A stretch of 64,000 bases of DNA, taken from the NCBI RefSeq assembly GCF_014205165.1, contig NZ_JACHMZ010000001.1, forward strand, positions 5,562,501-5,626,500. The letters are read 5' to 3'. A program made the translations under genes and the position numbers. The notes beneath the pieces were generated by a model. It saw only the letters and a program-made list of their open reading frames with translations. It was not told the origin of the DNA and did not search any database. Of this stretch, positions 1 to 7,887 are shown piece by piece. Each line of letters begins with the position of its first letter. The stretch's first letter is position 1. This stretch comes from Micromonospora carbonacea. GTDB taxonomy: Bacteria > Actinomycetota > Actinomycetes > Mycobacteriales > Micromonosporaceae.

Positions 1-213
1 TGCTACACCCCGATCGCGCTGGTCACGGACCTCGACGCCGGGGTGGAGGCGGGCGAGTCGGTCACCCAGGAGGAGGTCTTCCGGGTCTTCGCCGAGAACA
101 CCGACCGGCTGCGCGGGGTGCTGCTGGACGCCGTCGCCGCCCTGCCGGCCGGGCGGGACTGCCCGTGCGGGCACGCGCTGGACGGGATCAAGCTGCCCTT
201 CGCCCTGCCGTGA
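1..213 (+). CDS. S-methyl-5'-thioadenosine phosphorylase-like protein, C-terminal part
   Basis: Only the last 70 codons are in the window; the gene starts upstream. The residues match the C-terminus of the purine nucleoside/MTA phosphorylase (PNP_MTAP) family: a conserved TDLDAG stretch near the start, then a helical tail ending in CGHALDGIKLPFALP, which is characteristic of actinobacterial MtnP-like proteins. These enzymes cleave methylthioadenosine (or another purine nucleoside) with phosphate in the methionine salvage route. Substrate cannot be decided from the tail alone. A short inverted repeat (gggcg/cgccc) at 236-248 follows the stop and could be a weak terminator. Confidence 0.8.
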   Translation, partial: CYTPIALVTDLDAGVEAGESVTQEEVFRVFAENTDRLRGVLLDAVAALPAGRDCPCGHALDGIKLPFALP

Positions 214-279
214 ACCCGGCCGGGCTCACGGGAGGGCGAATCGCCCGGTAGGTGGGGGTTTACCCGATAGATTCGGCGG

Positions 280-1875
280 GTGGCAACGGTCCGCGAGACG
301 ACGTACGAGCTGCTGCGGGCGCTGGGCATGACCACCGTGTTCGGCAACCCCGGCTCGACGGAGGAGCCCTTCCTCCAGGACTTCCCGGCCGACTTCCGCT
401 ACGTCCACGCCCTGCACGAGGCGTCGGCCGTCGCCATGGCCGACGGGTACGCCCAGGCCACCGGCCGCCCCGCCCACGTCAACCTGCACACCGCCCCGGG
501 CACCGGCAACGGCATGGGCAACCTCGTCACCGCCTGGCACAACAAGACCCCGCTGATCGTCTCGGCCGGTCAGCAGACCCGGGAGATGCTGCTGCTGGAG
601 CCCCGGCTGGCCAGCCCCCGGGCGGCCGAGCTGACCCAGCCGTACGTCAAGTGGAGCCACGAGCCGGCCCGCGCGCAGGACATCCCGGCGGCGTTCATGC
701 GGGCGTACGCCACGGCGGTGCAGCCGCCCGCCGGCCCGGTCTTCCTGTCCCTGCCGCTGGACGACTGGGCCCGGCCGGCGGACGGGCCGCCCGAGGTGCG
801 CACCGTGGCCACCCGGTACGCCCCCGACCCGGCCCGGCTGCGGGAGTTCGCCGCCCGGGTGGCCGCCAGCCGCCGCCCCGCGCTGGTGCTCGGTGCGGCG
901 GTCGACCGGGCCGGGGCGTGGCCGGCGGCGGTGGCGCTGGCCGAGCGGCTGGCCGCACCGGTCTGGGCCGCGCCCGCCCCGGAGCGGGCCCCGTTCCCCG
1001 AGGACCACCCGCACTACCGGGGCGTGCTGCCGTACGCGATCGGGCCCCTGGCCGAGGCCCTGGCCGGGCACGACACGGTGCTGGTGGTCGGCGCGCCCGT
1101 GTTCCGCTACTACCCGCACGTGCCGGGCGACTACCTGCCCGCCGGCGCCCGGCTGCTGCACGTCACCGACGATCCCGACGAGACGGCCCGCGCGCCGGTC
1201 GGCGACAGCCTGCTCGCCGACGCGGGCCTGGCCCTGGCCGCCCTGGCCGAGCTGCTCCCGACGGCCAACCGACCGCCCCCGCCGCCCCGGCCGGCGCCGG
1301 GGCCGCCCGATCCGGGCCCACCGGCGAGCCCCGACGCGCTGTTCGCCGCCCTGGCCCGGCACTGGCCGCCCGACGGGGTCCTCGTCCAGGAGTCACCGTC
1401 CAACCTGGCCGCGCTGCGCCGCCGGCTGCCGGTCACCCGCCCCGGGTCGTACTTCACGATGGCCAGCGGCGGCCTCGGGTTCGGGCTGCCGGCGGCGGTC
1501 GGGATCGCCCTGGCGGAGCGGGACACGGGCCGGGGCCGGCCGGTGGTCGCGGTGATCGGCGACGGGTCGTTCCACTACTCGGTGCAGGCGCTGTGGACGG
1601 CCGCTCGGCTGCGCCTGCCGCTGGCCGTCGTGGTCCCGGTCAACCAGCAGTACGCGATCCTCAAGGCGTTCGCCGAGCTGAAGCACACCCCCGGGGTGCC
1701 CGGCCTGGACCTGCCCGGCCTGGACGTCGTCGCGGTCGCCCGGGGGTACGGCTGCGCCGCCACGGTCGTCGCGGAGCCGGACGGGTTGGGCGACGCGTTG
1801 GGCGCGGCCCTGGCGGCGGACCGGCCCACCGTGCTGCCGGCGCCGATCAGCACCGAGGTCCCGAAGCTGCTCTGA
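280..1875 (+). CDS. mdlC: Benzoylformate decarboxylase-like ThDP enzyme
   Basis: A 531-residue thiamine-diphosphate enzyme with the full three-domain layout of pyruvate oxidase-type decarboxylases. The residues that define benzoylformate decarboxylase in Pseudomonas putida fall at the same numbers: Ser26 (NPGST), the cofactor-activating Glu47 (HEAS) and His70 (NLHTAPG). The region of the second active-site His reads FRYYPHVPG, with His at 280, not exactly aligned with His281. The C-terminal cofactor motif is GDGSFHYS followed about 27 residues on by NQQY. The reaction would be decarboxylation of benzoylformate or another 2-keto acid. The GTG start at 280 has TAGATT exactly at -12 to -7 and no Shine-Dalgarno, so the mRNA is probably leaderless. 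True substrate is uncertain. Confidence 0.8.
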   Translation: MATVRETTYELLRALGMTTVFGNPGSTEEPFLQDFPADFRYVHALHEASAVAMADGYAQATGRPAHVNLHTAPGTGNGMGNLVTAWHNKTPLIVSAGQQTREMLLLEPRLASPRAAELTQPYVKWSHEPARAQDIPAAFMRAYATAVQPPAGPVFLSLPLDDWARPADGPPEVRTVATRYAPDPARLREFAARVAASRRPALVLGAAVDRAGAWPAAVALAERLAAPVWAAPAPERAPFPEDHPHYRGVLPYAIGPLAEALAGHDTVLVVGAPVFRYYPHVPGDYLPAGARLLHVTDDPDETARAPVGDSLLADAGLALAALAELLPTANRPPPPPRPAPGPPDPGPPASPDALFAALARHWPPDGVLVQESPSNLAALRRRLPVTRPGSYFTMASGGLGFGLPAAVGIALAERDTGRGRPVVAVIGDGSFHYSVQALWTAARLRLPLAVVVPVNQQYAILKAFAELKHTPGVPGLDLPGLDVVAVARGYGCAATVVAEPDGLGDALGAALAADRPTVLPAPISTEVPKLL

Positions 1876-1932
1876 GCGCCCTCGGGGCCGCGCTGCGCCC
1901 TCGGGGGCCACCCCGCATCCTCGGGGCCAGGC

Positions 1933-2949
1933 TCAGGGGTGCAGGAGCAGCGGCGCGCCGGTGACCACGTCGAGCACCGGCCGGTTGCCCAGCGGCGCCT
2001 TGAGGGTGGCGGTGACCGGCTCCAGCTTGAGCAGGTCGACGCACACGCCGGTGCCCCGGACGACCCCGCCGCCGACCACCACCACGTCGTCGCGCTCCTG
2101 CACGAGCGGGGTGAGCCCGGTGTCGCAGGCGCCCACGCCGACCCGCCAGGTCAGCTTCGCCCCGTCGACGGCCAGCAGGTCCTGCGCGCTCGCCACCCCG
2201 TCGGGGGCCCGGCCCGTCGGCGCGGTCCCCTGCGGCGGGGCGGCGGGGTCGGCGACGGCGAGCCGGGCCACCTTCGCGGTCAGCTCGTCGACGGTGAACA
2301 GCCACGCCGGCACCTGCGCCTCGCCGCGGCTGGTGCGGACCGGCGCGGTGCCGAGCGTCACGGCGGTGACGGTGAGCGGCACGCAGGCCGACGCCGGCGC
2401 GCTGCCGACCGGGTCGTTCGGGCCGACGCTGTGGCCGTACGGTCCCTCCCCGACGGTCGGGCCGTCGGGCCCCGGCTCCACGATCGGGCCGGAACCGGGC
2501 TTCGCCGGCCGTCCGGGGCTCCTCGGCCGCCCCTCGCAGGGCGGCGGGTCCCCCTGGTCGAGCTGCCGGTACGCCTCGGCGGCGCTGAGCAGCTTCACGG
2601 TGAGCGTCCCGTCGGGGAAGCGGACCGCACCGTCGGCCGGCCGGGCGGTGGGCACCTCGACCTGCTCGCGGTACCAGCCGTTGCGGAACGCCTGCTCGGT
2701 GTCGGGGCTGAACCCGGGGTCGCCGAGGAGCACGGTGGGCTCCTGCAACGGCAGGTAGCCGCCGGTCCAGGCGGTGCCCGGCCGCCACGCGTCGGCGACC
2801 TCGGCGGCCCGCTGCCCGAACGCCGCGAAGCGCTCGTCGTTGGCGCTGCCGGCGGGGCTGCCGCCGGCGGACGGCCCGGAACCGGCCGGTGCGCAACCGG
2901 CCGCGACGACCAACAGGGGCAGCCCCAGCAGGGCGAGAACTCGACGCAT
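1933..2949 (-). CDS. Putative lipoprotein of unknown function
   Basis: About 338 residues. I start it at the ATG at 2949 because that places a classic lipoprotein signal at the N-terminus: MRRV, a hydrophobic stretch, then the lipobox LVVAAGC, with Cys about 19 residues in. The open frame runs further upstream, but that stretch crosses the ssrA 3' end and its terminator and is not credible coding. After a low-complexity Gly/Ser/Pro linker the body contains two half-similar segments and no catalytic motif I recognise. It is expected at the outer face of the membrane. It is convergent with the decarboxylase gene (57 bp between stops). Confidence 0.7.
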   Translation of the reverse strand: MRRVLALLGLPLLVVAAGCAPAGSGPSAGGSPAGSANDERFAAFGQRAAEVADAWRPGTAWTGGYLPLQEPTVLLGDPGFSPDTEQAFRNGWYREQVEVPTARPADGAVRFPDGTLTVKLLSAAEAYRQLDQGDPPPCEGRPRSPGRPAKPGSGPIVEPGPDGPTVGEGPYGHSVGPNDPVGSAPASACVPLTVTAVTLGTAPVRTSRGEAQVPAWLFTVDELTAKVARLAVADPAAPPQGTAPTGRAPDGVASAQDLLAVDGAKLTWRVGVGACDTGLTPLVQERDDVVVVGGGVVRGTGVCVDLLKLEPVTATLKAPLGNRPVLDVVTGAPLLLHP

Positions 2950-2992
2950 ACCGCTACGACGCGCCCGCGCGGCCTGCGGTTCCGCCGGATGC

Positions 2993-3030
2993 GACGAAGC
3001 GCCCCGGCCGGGTGGCCGGGGCGCTTCGTC
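2993..3030 (-). terminator. Rho-independent terminator of ssrA
   Basis: Perfect 17-bp inverted repeat (2993-3009 with 3014-3030) with a 4-nt loop, starting 4 nt after the CCA end of tmRNA. There is no long T run, as usual for high-GC actinobacteria. It separates ssrA from the lipoprotein gene on the same strand. Confidence 0.85.
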
Positions 3031-3033
3031 AGG

Positions 3034-3409
3034 TGGTGGAGGTGCCGGGAATCGAACCCGGGTCCTTCGCCGGTTTGTCAGGGCTTCTCCGAGCGCAGCT
3101 CGCTGTGCCTCTACTCGGCCCCACCGCTCACGCGAGCAAGTTGGTGTGACGGGCCCAGTCGCTGATTGATCTCGCCGCACGGACCCCGCGACCGGGTCCG
3201 GTTGGCCAGCCTTCTAGCTGATGCCGGCTACTGGGACGAAGGCGTTCCCAGGCCGACAGACTTAGCTACTCGCCTCAGGCGGCGAGAGCGAAGTCAGCGC
3301 GATTGTTCTTGGCGCTTATTGGTTTCCGACGACCGATTCTCGAGACGACGTCGGCTTCCTCGGCTCGCTTCCCCTGCCGCAACGTACGAAGTCGAAACCA
3401 GTCACCCCC
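3034..3409 (-). ncRNA. ssrA: Transfer-messenger RNA (tmRNA)
   Basis: One-piece tmRNA of about 376 nt. The 5' end GGGGGTGACTGGTTTCGAC (ending at 3409) pairs over 7 bp with CACCTCC next to the encoded CCA (3034-3036). The tRNA-like 3' half has the T-arm GGGTTCGATTCCC. The tag reading frame lies inside (3275-3313). tmRNA with SmpB frees ribosomes stalled on broken mRNA and tags the product for proteolysis. smpB lies immediately upstream on the same strand, the usual arrangement. Confidence 0.97.
3275..3313 (-). other. tmRNA tag-peptide reading frame
   Basis: Internal reading frame of tmRNA. Read from the resume codon GCC it gives AKNNRADFALAA followed by TGA. The C-terminal ALAA is the degradation signal recognised by ClpXP-type proteases. 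The exact resume codon is inferred from the family. Confidence 0.85.
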
Positions 3410-3514
3410 TCGACGGGCCGCCGGTGTGGCGGCACCACCAAGACTAACGCCTGCCGCAACGGGATTCATCCCCGAGCCCCGCCCCGGCGCGCCGAGGCGG
3501 ACAAACGGGACGAA

Positions 3515-3994
3515 TCAGTCGTCCATGCCCTTGCCGCGTCGGCCCGCGGCCCGGGCGATCTCCCGTTCCGCGTCCCGCTTGGCCAGGTCCTGACGCTTGT
3601 CGTACGTCTTCTTGCCCTTGGCCAGGGCGATCTCCACCTTGGCCCAGCCGTCGGAGAAGTAGACCTGCAACGGGACCATGGTGAGGCCACCCTCGCGGGT
3701 CTTGCCGATCAGGCGGTCGATCTCCAGGCGCTTGAGCAGCAGCTTCCGGGTGCGCCGGGGCTCGTGGTTGGTCCAGGTGCCCTGCGTGTACTCCGGGATG
3801 TGCATGCCGTGCAGGAACAGCTCGCCGTCGCGCTCCTGGGCGAACGCGTCGACCAGCGACGCCCGCCCCGCCCGCAGCGACTTCACCTCGGTGCCGGTCA
3901 GCGACATGCCCGCCTCGTAGGTGTCGAGGATGGCGTAGTCGTGCCGTGCCTTCTTGTTGGAGGCGACGACCTTGCGCCCCTTCTCCCGTGGCAT
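3515..3994 (-). CDS. smpB: SsrA-binding protein SmpB
   Basis: A 159-residue protein, normal length for SmpB. It opens with a basic segment ([16 protein letters not shown]), then the OB-fold core with [10 protein letters not shown] and the LHGMHIPEY strand, and ends in a basic tail ([18 protein letters not shown]) that enters the mRNA channel of the ribosome. It binds the tRNA-like domain of tmRNA and is essential for trans-translation. It sits 105 bp upstream of ssrA on the same strand. A strong hairpin lies between it and ftsX, so it is probably transcribed separately from ftsEX. Confidence 0.96.
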   Translation of the reverse strand: MPREKGRKVVASNKKARHDYAILDTYEAGMSLTGTEVKSLRAGRASLVDAFAQERDGELFLHGMHIPEYTQGTWTNHEPRRTRKLLLKRLEIDRLIGKTREGGLTMVPLQVYFSDGWAKVEIALAKGKKTYDKRQDLAKRDAEREIARAAGRRGKGMDD

Positions 3995-4074
3995 CGGTGC
4001 CCCTCCCCTCGTGCGATTCCGGCCCCGGCCCGGACGGCGGGCCGGAAGCGGAGATCATGCTACCCGAACGACAA

Positions 4075-4112
4075 GGGCCCCCCGGCGCGGATTATTCCGC
4101 GCCGGGGGGCCC
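4075..4112 (-). terminator. Terminator downstream of ftsX
   Basis: Perfect 16-bp stem (4075-4090 with 4097-4112), loop ATTATT, about 30 nt beyond the ftsX stop. It closes the prfB-ftsE-ftsX group on the minus strand. Confidence 0.85.
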
Positions 4113-4142
4113 TCGGCTGTCGCCGGCAGACCCGGTGGGCGA

Positions 4143-5018
4143 CTAGACGCGCAGGTAGAACCGGAGGGTGACCCAGCCGGTGACGGCGCTGACCACCGCG
4201 CCGACGCCCGCCATGATCGGGAACGTCAGGAAGATGTCGCTCCAGGTCACCGGGGAGAAGAGGCCCTGCAACGCACTCAGGGAGCCGTCGAACAGGAAGA
4301 ACTTCAAGGCGATCAGCGCGCCCAGGCCGAGGAACGAGCCGATCAGACCCGCGACCACGGCCTCCAGGACGAACGGCGCCTGGATGAACCAGTTGGACGC
4401 GCCGACCAGCTTCATGACCGCCACCTCGCGCCGCTTGCTGTACGCGGCCACCTGGATGGTGTTGGCGACCAGCAGCAGGGCGGCGATGGCCATCGCGATC
4501 GCCCCGGCCAGGGCGATGTTCTGGCCGGCGGTGAAGAGGTCGAAGATCTTGTCCAGCAGCCGGCTCTGGTCGACGATCTCGTCGACGCCCTCCGTGTCCT
4601 TGTACTGGTCGTAGATGCTCTTGTACTGCTCGGGGTTGACCAGCGTGAGCCGGAACGACTCCGGCAGCTGGTCGGGCTTCACGGCGGTCACCAGGTCCGG
4701 CGCGTCCTGGTACATCTCCTGGAAACGCTTGTACGCCTCGTCCTTGTTGACGTAGAGGACCTCCTTCACCAGGGAGTCACTCTTGAGCTTCGTCTCCAGG
4801 TCGGTGCGCTGCTGGTCGGTGACGTCGCTCTTCAGGAAGATCGAGACCTGGATGTTCTTGTAGTACAGGTCCTTCATGTCGTCGACCTTGCTGTACACCA
4901 GGCCACTGACACCGAGCATGGTCAACGACACGGCCAACGTGATGATCATCGCGATGGTCATGGTGACGTTGCGCCACAGTCCGACCAGTACCTCGGACAG
5001 GACGTATTTCACGCGCAT
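4143..5018 (-). CDS. ftsX: Cell-division ABC transporter permease FtsX
   Basis: A 291-residue membrane protein. An N-terminal transmembrane helix (about 20-42) is followed by a large extracytoplasmic domain (about 45-165) and then three helices with the MacB/FtsX fold, including the segment SKRREVAVMKLVGAS typical of FtsX. Together with FtsE it forms the divisome-associated ABC complex that activates peptidoglycan hydrolases (RipC in mycobacteria). It follows ftsE by 67 bp. The downstream hairpin at 4075-4112 ends the transcript. Confidence 0.96.
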   Translation of the reverse strand: MRVKYVLSEVLVGLWRNVTMTIAMIITLAVSLTMLGVSGLVYSKVDDMKDLYYKNIQVSIFLKSDVTDQQRTDLETKLKSDSLVKEVLYVNKDEAYKRFQEMYQDAPDLVTAVKPDQLPESFRLTLVNPEQYKSIYDQYKDTEGVDEIVDQSRLLDKIFDLFTAGQNIALAGAIAMAIAALLLVANTIQVAAYSKRREVAVMKLVGASNWFIQAPFVLEAVVAGLIGSFLGLGALIALKFFLFDGSLSALQGLFSPVTWSDIFLTFPIMAGVGAVVSAVTGWVTLRFYLRV

Positions 5019-5085
5019 CGGGAATTCCTCCGGGTCTCCGGCGTGAGGTGTTCGTCGTCAGGCTGCACAGGGGTGGAGCGCCGGC

Positions 5086-5766
5086 TCACCCGTAGACGCC
5101 GCGGGCCTGGTCACGCACGATGCGGCCGCTCTCGATCTCGACGACCCGGCGGCGCATCTGGTTCACGATGTTCGAGTCGTGCGTGACCATCACGACCGTC
5201 GTACCGGTGCGGTTGATCCGGTCCAGCAGGCGCATGATCTCGATGGACGTGTCCGGGTCGAGGTTTCCGGTCGGCTCGTCCGCGAGCAGGATCAGCGGGC
5301 GGTTCACGAACGCCCGCGCCACGGCCACCCGCTGCTGCTCACCACCGGAGAGCTCGTGCGGGTAGCGGTGCTCCTTGCCACCGAGCCCGACCAGCTCCAG
5401 CACCTCGGGCACGACCCGGCGGGCGACCGCCTTGGTCTTGCCGATCACCTCAAGGGCGAACGCCACGTTCTCGTACGCAGTGCGGTTCGGCAGCAGCCGG
5501 AAGTCCTGGAAGACGCAGCCGATGGAGCGCCGGAAGTGAGGGCGCTTCCACGACCGCATCGAGGTCACGTCCTTGCTGTTCACGATGACGCGCCCCTTGT
5601 TCGGGGTCACCTCGTGCAGCAGCAGCTTGATGATGGTGGACTTGCCGGAGCCGGATGGGCCGATGAAGAAGACGAACTCGCCCTTCTCGATCGAGACGGA
5701 CACGTTGTCGAGCGAAGGCCGGGACGCCTTCGGGTACGTCTTCGTCACTTGCTCAAGCTGAATCAC
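5086..5766 (-). CDS. ftsE: Cell-division ATP-binding protein FtsE
   Basis: A 226-residue ABC ATPase. It has Walker A (GPSGSGKS), Q-loop (VFQDFRLLP), the signature [14 protein letters not shown], Walker [10 protein letters not shown] and the H-loop His (VTHD). I place the start at the GTG at 5766 ([13 protein letters not shown]), which gives the normal family length. A longer open frame exists, but its extra N-terminus has no similarity to FtsE and overlaps the end of prfB. It powers FtsX at the division septum. Confidence 0.95.
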   Translation of the reverse strand: MIQLEQVTKTYPKASRPSLDNVSVSIEKGEFVFFIGPSGSGKSTIIKLLLHEVTPNKGRVIVNSKDVTSMRSWKRPHFRRSIGCVFQDFRLLPNRTAYENVAFALEVIGKTKAVARRVVPEVLELVGLGGKEHRYPHELSGGEQQRVAVARAFVNRPLILLADEPTGNLDPDTSIEIMRLLDRINRTGTTVVMVTHDSNIVNQMRRRVVEIESGRIVRDQARGVYG

Positions 5767-5884
5767 GGGTGGTGAGTCTACGCGGTGTAATCGATGAGCC
5801 AAGCCCCACGCCCCCGTCATGCGGGGCGCGTCGTCGAAACGCCCGGTTAGCAGGAGATCGACGACGCGCTCCGCCCACGGGTGA

Positions 5885-7006
5885 TCACGCAGCGTCGCTG
5901 GCGAGCTGCCGCTGCTTGCGCCAGCGGATGCCGGCCTCGATGAAGCTGTCCAGCTCACCGTCGAAGACCGCGCTCGGATTGCCCGTCTCCTGCTCGGTTC
6001 TGAGATCCTTCACCATCTGATAGGGGTGCAGCACGTACGAGCGCATCTGGTCGCCCCACGAGCCGGCGGCGTCGGTCTTCAGGCCGTCCAGCTTGGCCTG
6101 CTCCTCCTGCCGCTTGCGCTCCAGCAGCCGGGCCTGGAGCACCCGCAGCGCGGACGCCTTGTTCTGTAGCTGGGACTTCTCGTTCTGGCAGGTGACCACG
6201 ATGCCGGTCGGGATGTGGGTGAGCCGCACGGCCGAGTCGGTGGTGTTGACGCTCTGCCCGCCCGGGCCGGAGGAGCGGTAGACGTCGACCCGCACCTCGT
6301 TCTCGGGGATGTCGATGTGGTCGGTCTGCTCGGTGACCGGCAGGACCTCCACGCCGGCGAAACTGGTCTGCCGGCGGCCCTGGTTGTCGAACGGGCTGAT
6401 CCGCACGAGGCGGTGGGTGCCCGACTCGACGCTGAGGGTGCCGTAGGCGTAGGGGACCTTGACCGCGAACGTCGCGGACTTCAGGCCCGCCTCCTCGGCG
6501 TAGGAGGTCTCGTAGACCTCGGTCGGGTAGCCGTGCCGCTCGGCCCAGCGCAGGTACATCCGCAGCAGCATCTCCGCGAAGTCGGCCGCGTCCACCCCGC
6601 CCGCGCCGGCCCGGATCGCCACCAGCGCCTCCCGCGAGTCGTACTCGCCGGAGAGCAGGGTGCGGACCTCCATGTCCTGGATGCTCTTGGTGAGCGCGCC
6701 AATCTCGGTCTCCACCTCGGCGAGCACGCCGGGGTCGTCCTCGGCCTCGGCCAGCTCCAGCAGCACCCGGGCGTCGTCGAGCCGGGAGCGCAGGCTGCCC
6801 AGCTTGTCGATCTCGCCGTTGACGTAGGACAGCTGGGAGGTCACCTGCTGTGCCTTGGCCTGGTCGTCCCACAGGTCCGGCGCGGAGGCCTGCTCCTCGA
6901 GCCGGGCCTTGTCCTCGTGCAGCCGGTCGATGTTGAGCACGGCCTCGATGTTGCGCAGGATGGCGTCGAGTTCCTTGAGCTGTTCGGCGTAATCGGCAGC
7001 GGTCAC
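5885..7006 (-). CDS. prfB: Peptide chain release factor 2
   Basis: A 373-residue RF2. It contains the stop-codon reading motif SPF ([11 protein letters not shown]) and the catalytic GGQ loop ([17 protein letters not shown]), preceded by a coiled N-terminal domain. It releases chains at UGA and UAA. The start is placed at GTG 7006 ([13 protein letters not shown]), in line with actinobacterial RF2. The reading frame is continuous, so the autoregulatory +1 frameshift of many bacterial prfB genes is not needed here. It lies 118 bp upstream of ftsE in the same orientation, the usual prfB-ftsE-ftsX-smpB order. Confidence 0.96.
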   Translation of the reverse strand: MTAADYAEQLKELDAILRNIEAVLNIDRLHEDKARLEEQASAPDLWDDQAKAQQVTSQLSYVNGEIDKLGSLRSRLDDARVLLELAEAEDDPGVLAEVETEIGALTKSIQDMEVRTLLSGEYDSREALVAIRAGAGGVDAADFAEMLLRMYLRWAERHGYPTEVYETSYAEEAGLKSATFAVKVPYAYGTLSVESGTHRLVRISPFDNQGRRQTSFAGVEVLPVTEQTDHIDIPENEVRVDVYRSSGPGGQSVNTTDSAVRLTHIPTGIVVTCQNEKSQLQNKASALRVLQARLLERKRQEEQAKLDGLKTDAAGSWGDQMRSYVLHPYQMVKDLRTEQETGNPSAVFDGELDSFIEAGIRWRKQRQLASDAA

Positions 7007-7152
7007 GACTGACAAGCGTACTGCGGTGGCCCCGGGTGGGCTTGCCAGCCCCGCGGTCACGAGCCAAAACTGTCCCCGGTGCGGGCGGGAGGCAGCCTGG
7101 AGACCGACCGCGCGGCCCGGTGGCGGGGTGACGGGCCGCGCGGTCGACGGCG

Positions 7153-7674
7153 TCAGCCGACCGGGGCGGACTTCAGCCAGGACAGGGCGGCCTTGTGGTA
7201 GGCGACGGCGAACTCCAGCGCGCTGGCGTCGAAGTTGTCGCCCTCCTTCTTGGCGTTCTTCACCTGTTCCCGCACCCGCGCGAGGGCCTCGGTGTGGTAT
7301 TCATTGGCAGAGGCCTGCAGGTTGCGTAGCTGGTTGGCCGAGTGCAGGCCGCCGAAGGCGATCCGCAGGGCGATCGGGTTGCGGATGGTGTCGCGTCCCG
7401 GGTCCTCGGCCAGCCACCGGGAGAACATCCGCTTCCCGGCCGCTGTGATCGCGTAGGGCTGGCTGGAGCGGGGGCCGGGCTTGCCCAGCCGCACCAGACC
7501 GCGCTCGGCCAGCACCGGGAGCTCCCGGTAGACCTGGCTGCGGGTCATCGACCAGTACGGGGCGAGCTTGCGCTCGGCGGCGGCCATCAGTTGACCGCCT
7601 GTCATGGGACCCTCGTGGAGCAGCCCGAGAAGGGCCGCCGCCGTGGGGTTCACTCCGGAATCCGCCATGCCCAT
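7153..7674 (-). CDS. PadR-family transcriptional regulator
   Basis: About 173 residues. The N-terminal winged helix ([23 protein letters not shown], then [16 protein letters not shown] and a beta wing ending ITAAGKRMF) is typical PadR, followed by a helical dimerisation domain. Such proteins usually repress a neighbouring gene in response to small molecules or stress. The start is either ATG 7674 or ATG 7668; neither has a clear Shine-Dalgarno. Directly upstream is a pair of TGCCACTTT repeats 30 bp apart that could be its own operator. The target gene is not evident from the neighbourhood. Confidence 0.85.
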   Translation of the reverse strand: MGMADSGVNPTAAALLGLLHEGPMTGGQLMAAAERKLAPYWSMTRSQVYRELPVLAERGLVRLGKPGPRSSQPYAITAAGKRMFSRWLAEDPGRDTIRNPIALRIAFGGLHSANQLRNLQASANEYHTEALARVREQVKNAKKEGDNFDASALEFAVAYHKAALSWLKSAPVG

Positions 7675-7679
7675 TACGC

Positions 7680-7722
7680 TGCCACTTTGCCGCCGTGGCG
7701 TCCAGGATTTGCCACTTTCGCC
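7680..7722. promoter_or_regulatory. Paired TGCCACTTT repeats before the PadR gene
   Basis: TGCCACTTTGCC at 7680-7691 and TGCCACTTTCGCC at 7710-7722, a direct repeat with starts 30 bp apart, beginning 6 bp upstream of the PadR start codon. Position suggests an operator over the regulator's own promoter. Binding is inference. Confidence 0.4.
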
Positions 7723-7835
7723 ACCCGGACGGCTTCCAATGTGCACTGTCGGCCGGCGACAGTCCGTTAAGGGACGGTGACCTGGCGCGCCCCCACCCCG
7801 CCGCGGGCGCCCCGCTGGCGCGCGCCCGGGCGTTA

Positions 7836-7881
7836 GGAAGGGCCCCCTGTGCAACAGAAAGCGCTAACAGGGGGCCCTTCC
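7836..7881 (-). repeat. Recurring hairpin element (copy 1), probable pruA terminator
   Basis: Perfect 15-bp inverted repeat (GGAAGGGCCCCCTGT, 7836-7850, with 7867-7881) around a 16-nt loop, ending 6 nt from the pruA stop. On the minus strand one arm runs into TGTTAGCGC. A second element with the same arm and loop start (TTGTTAACGC) lies at 35961-36005, likewise directly after a stop codon. Confidence 0.75.
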
Positions 7882-7887
7882 TTGCGC

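Noticed and set aside
5885..7006. Programmed frameshift in prfB
   Set aside because: The reading frame is continuous from the start through GGQ; no in-frame TGA or slippery site is seen.
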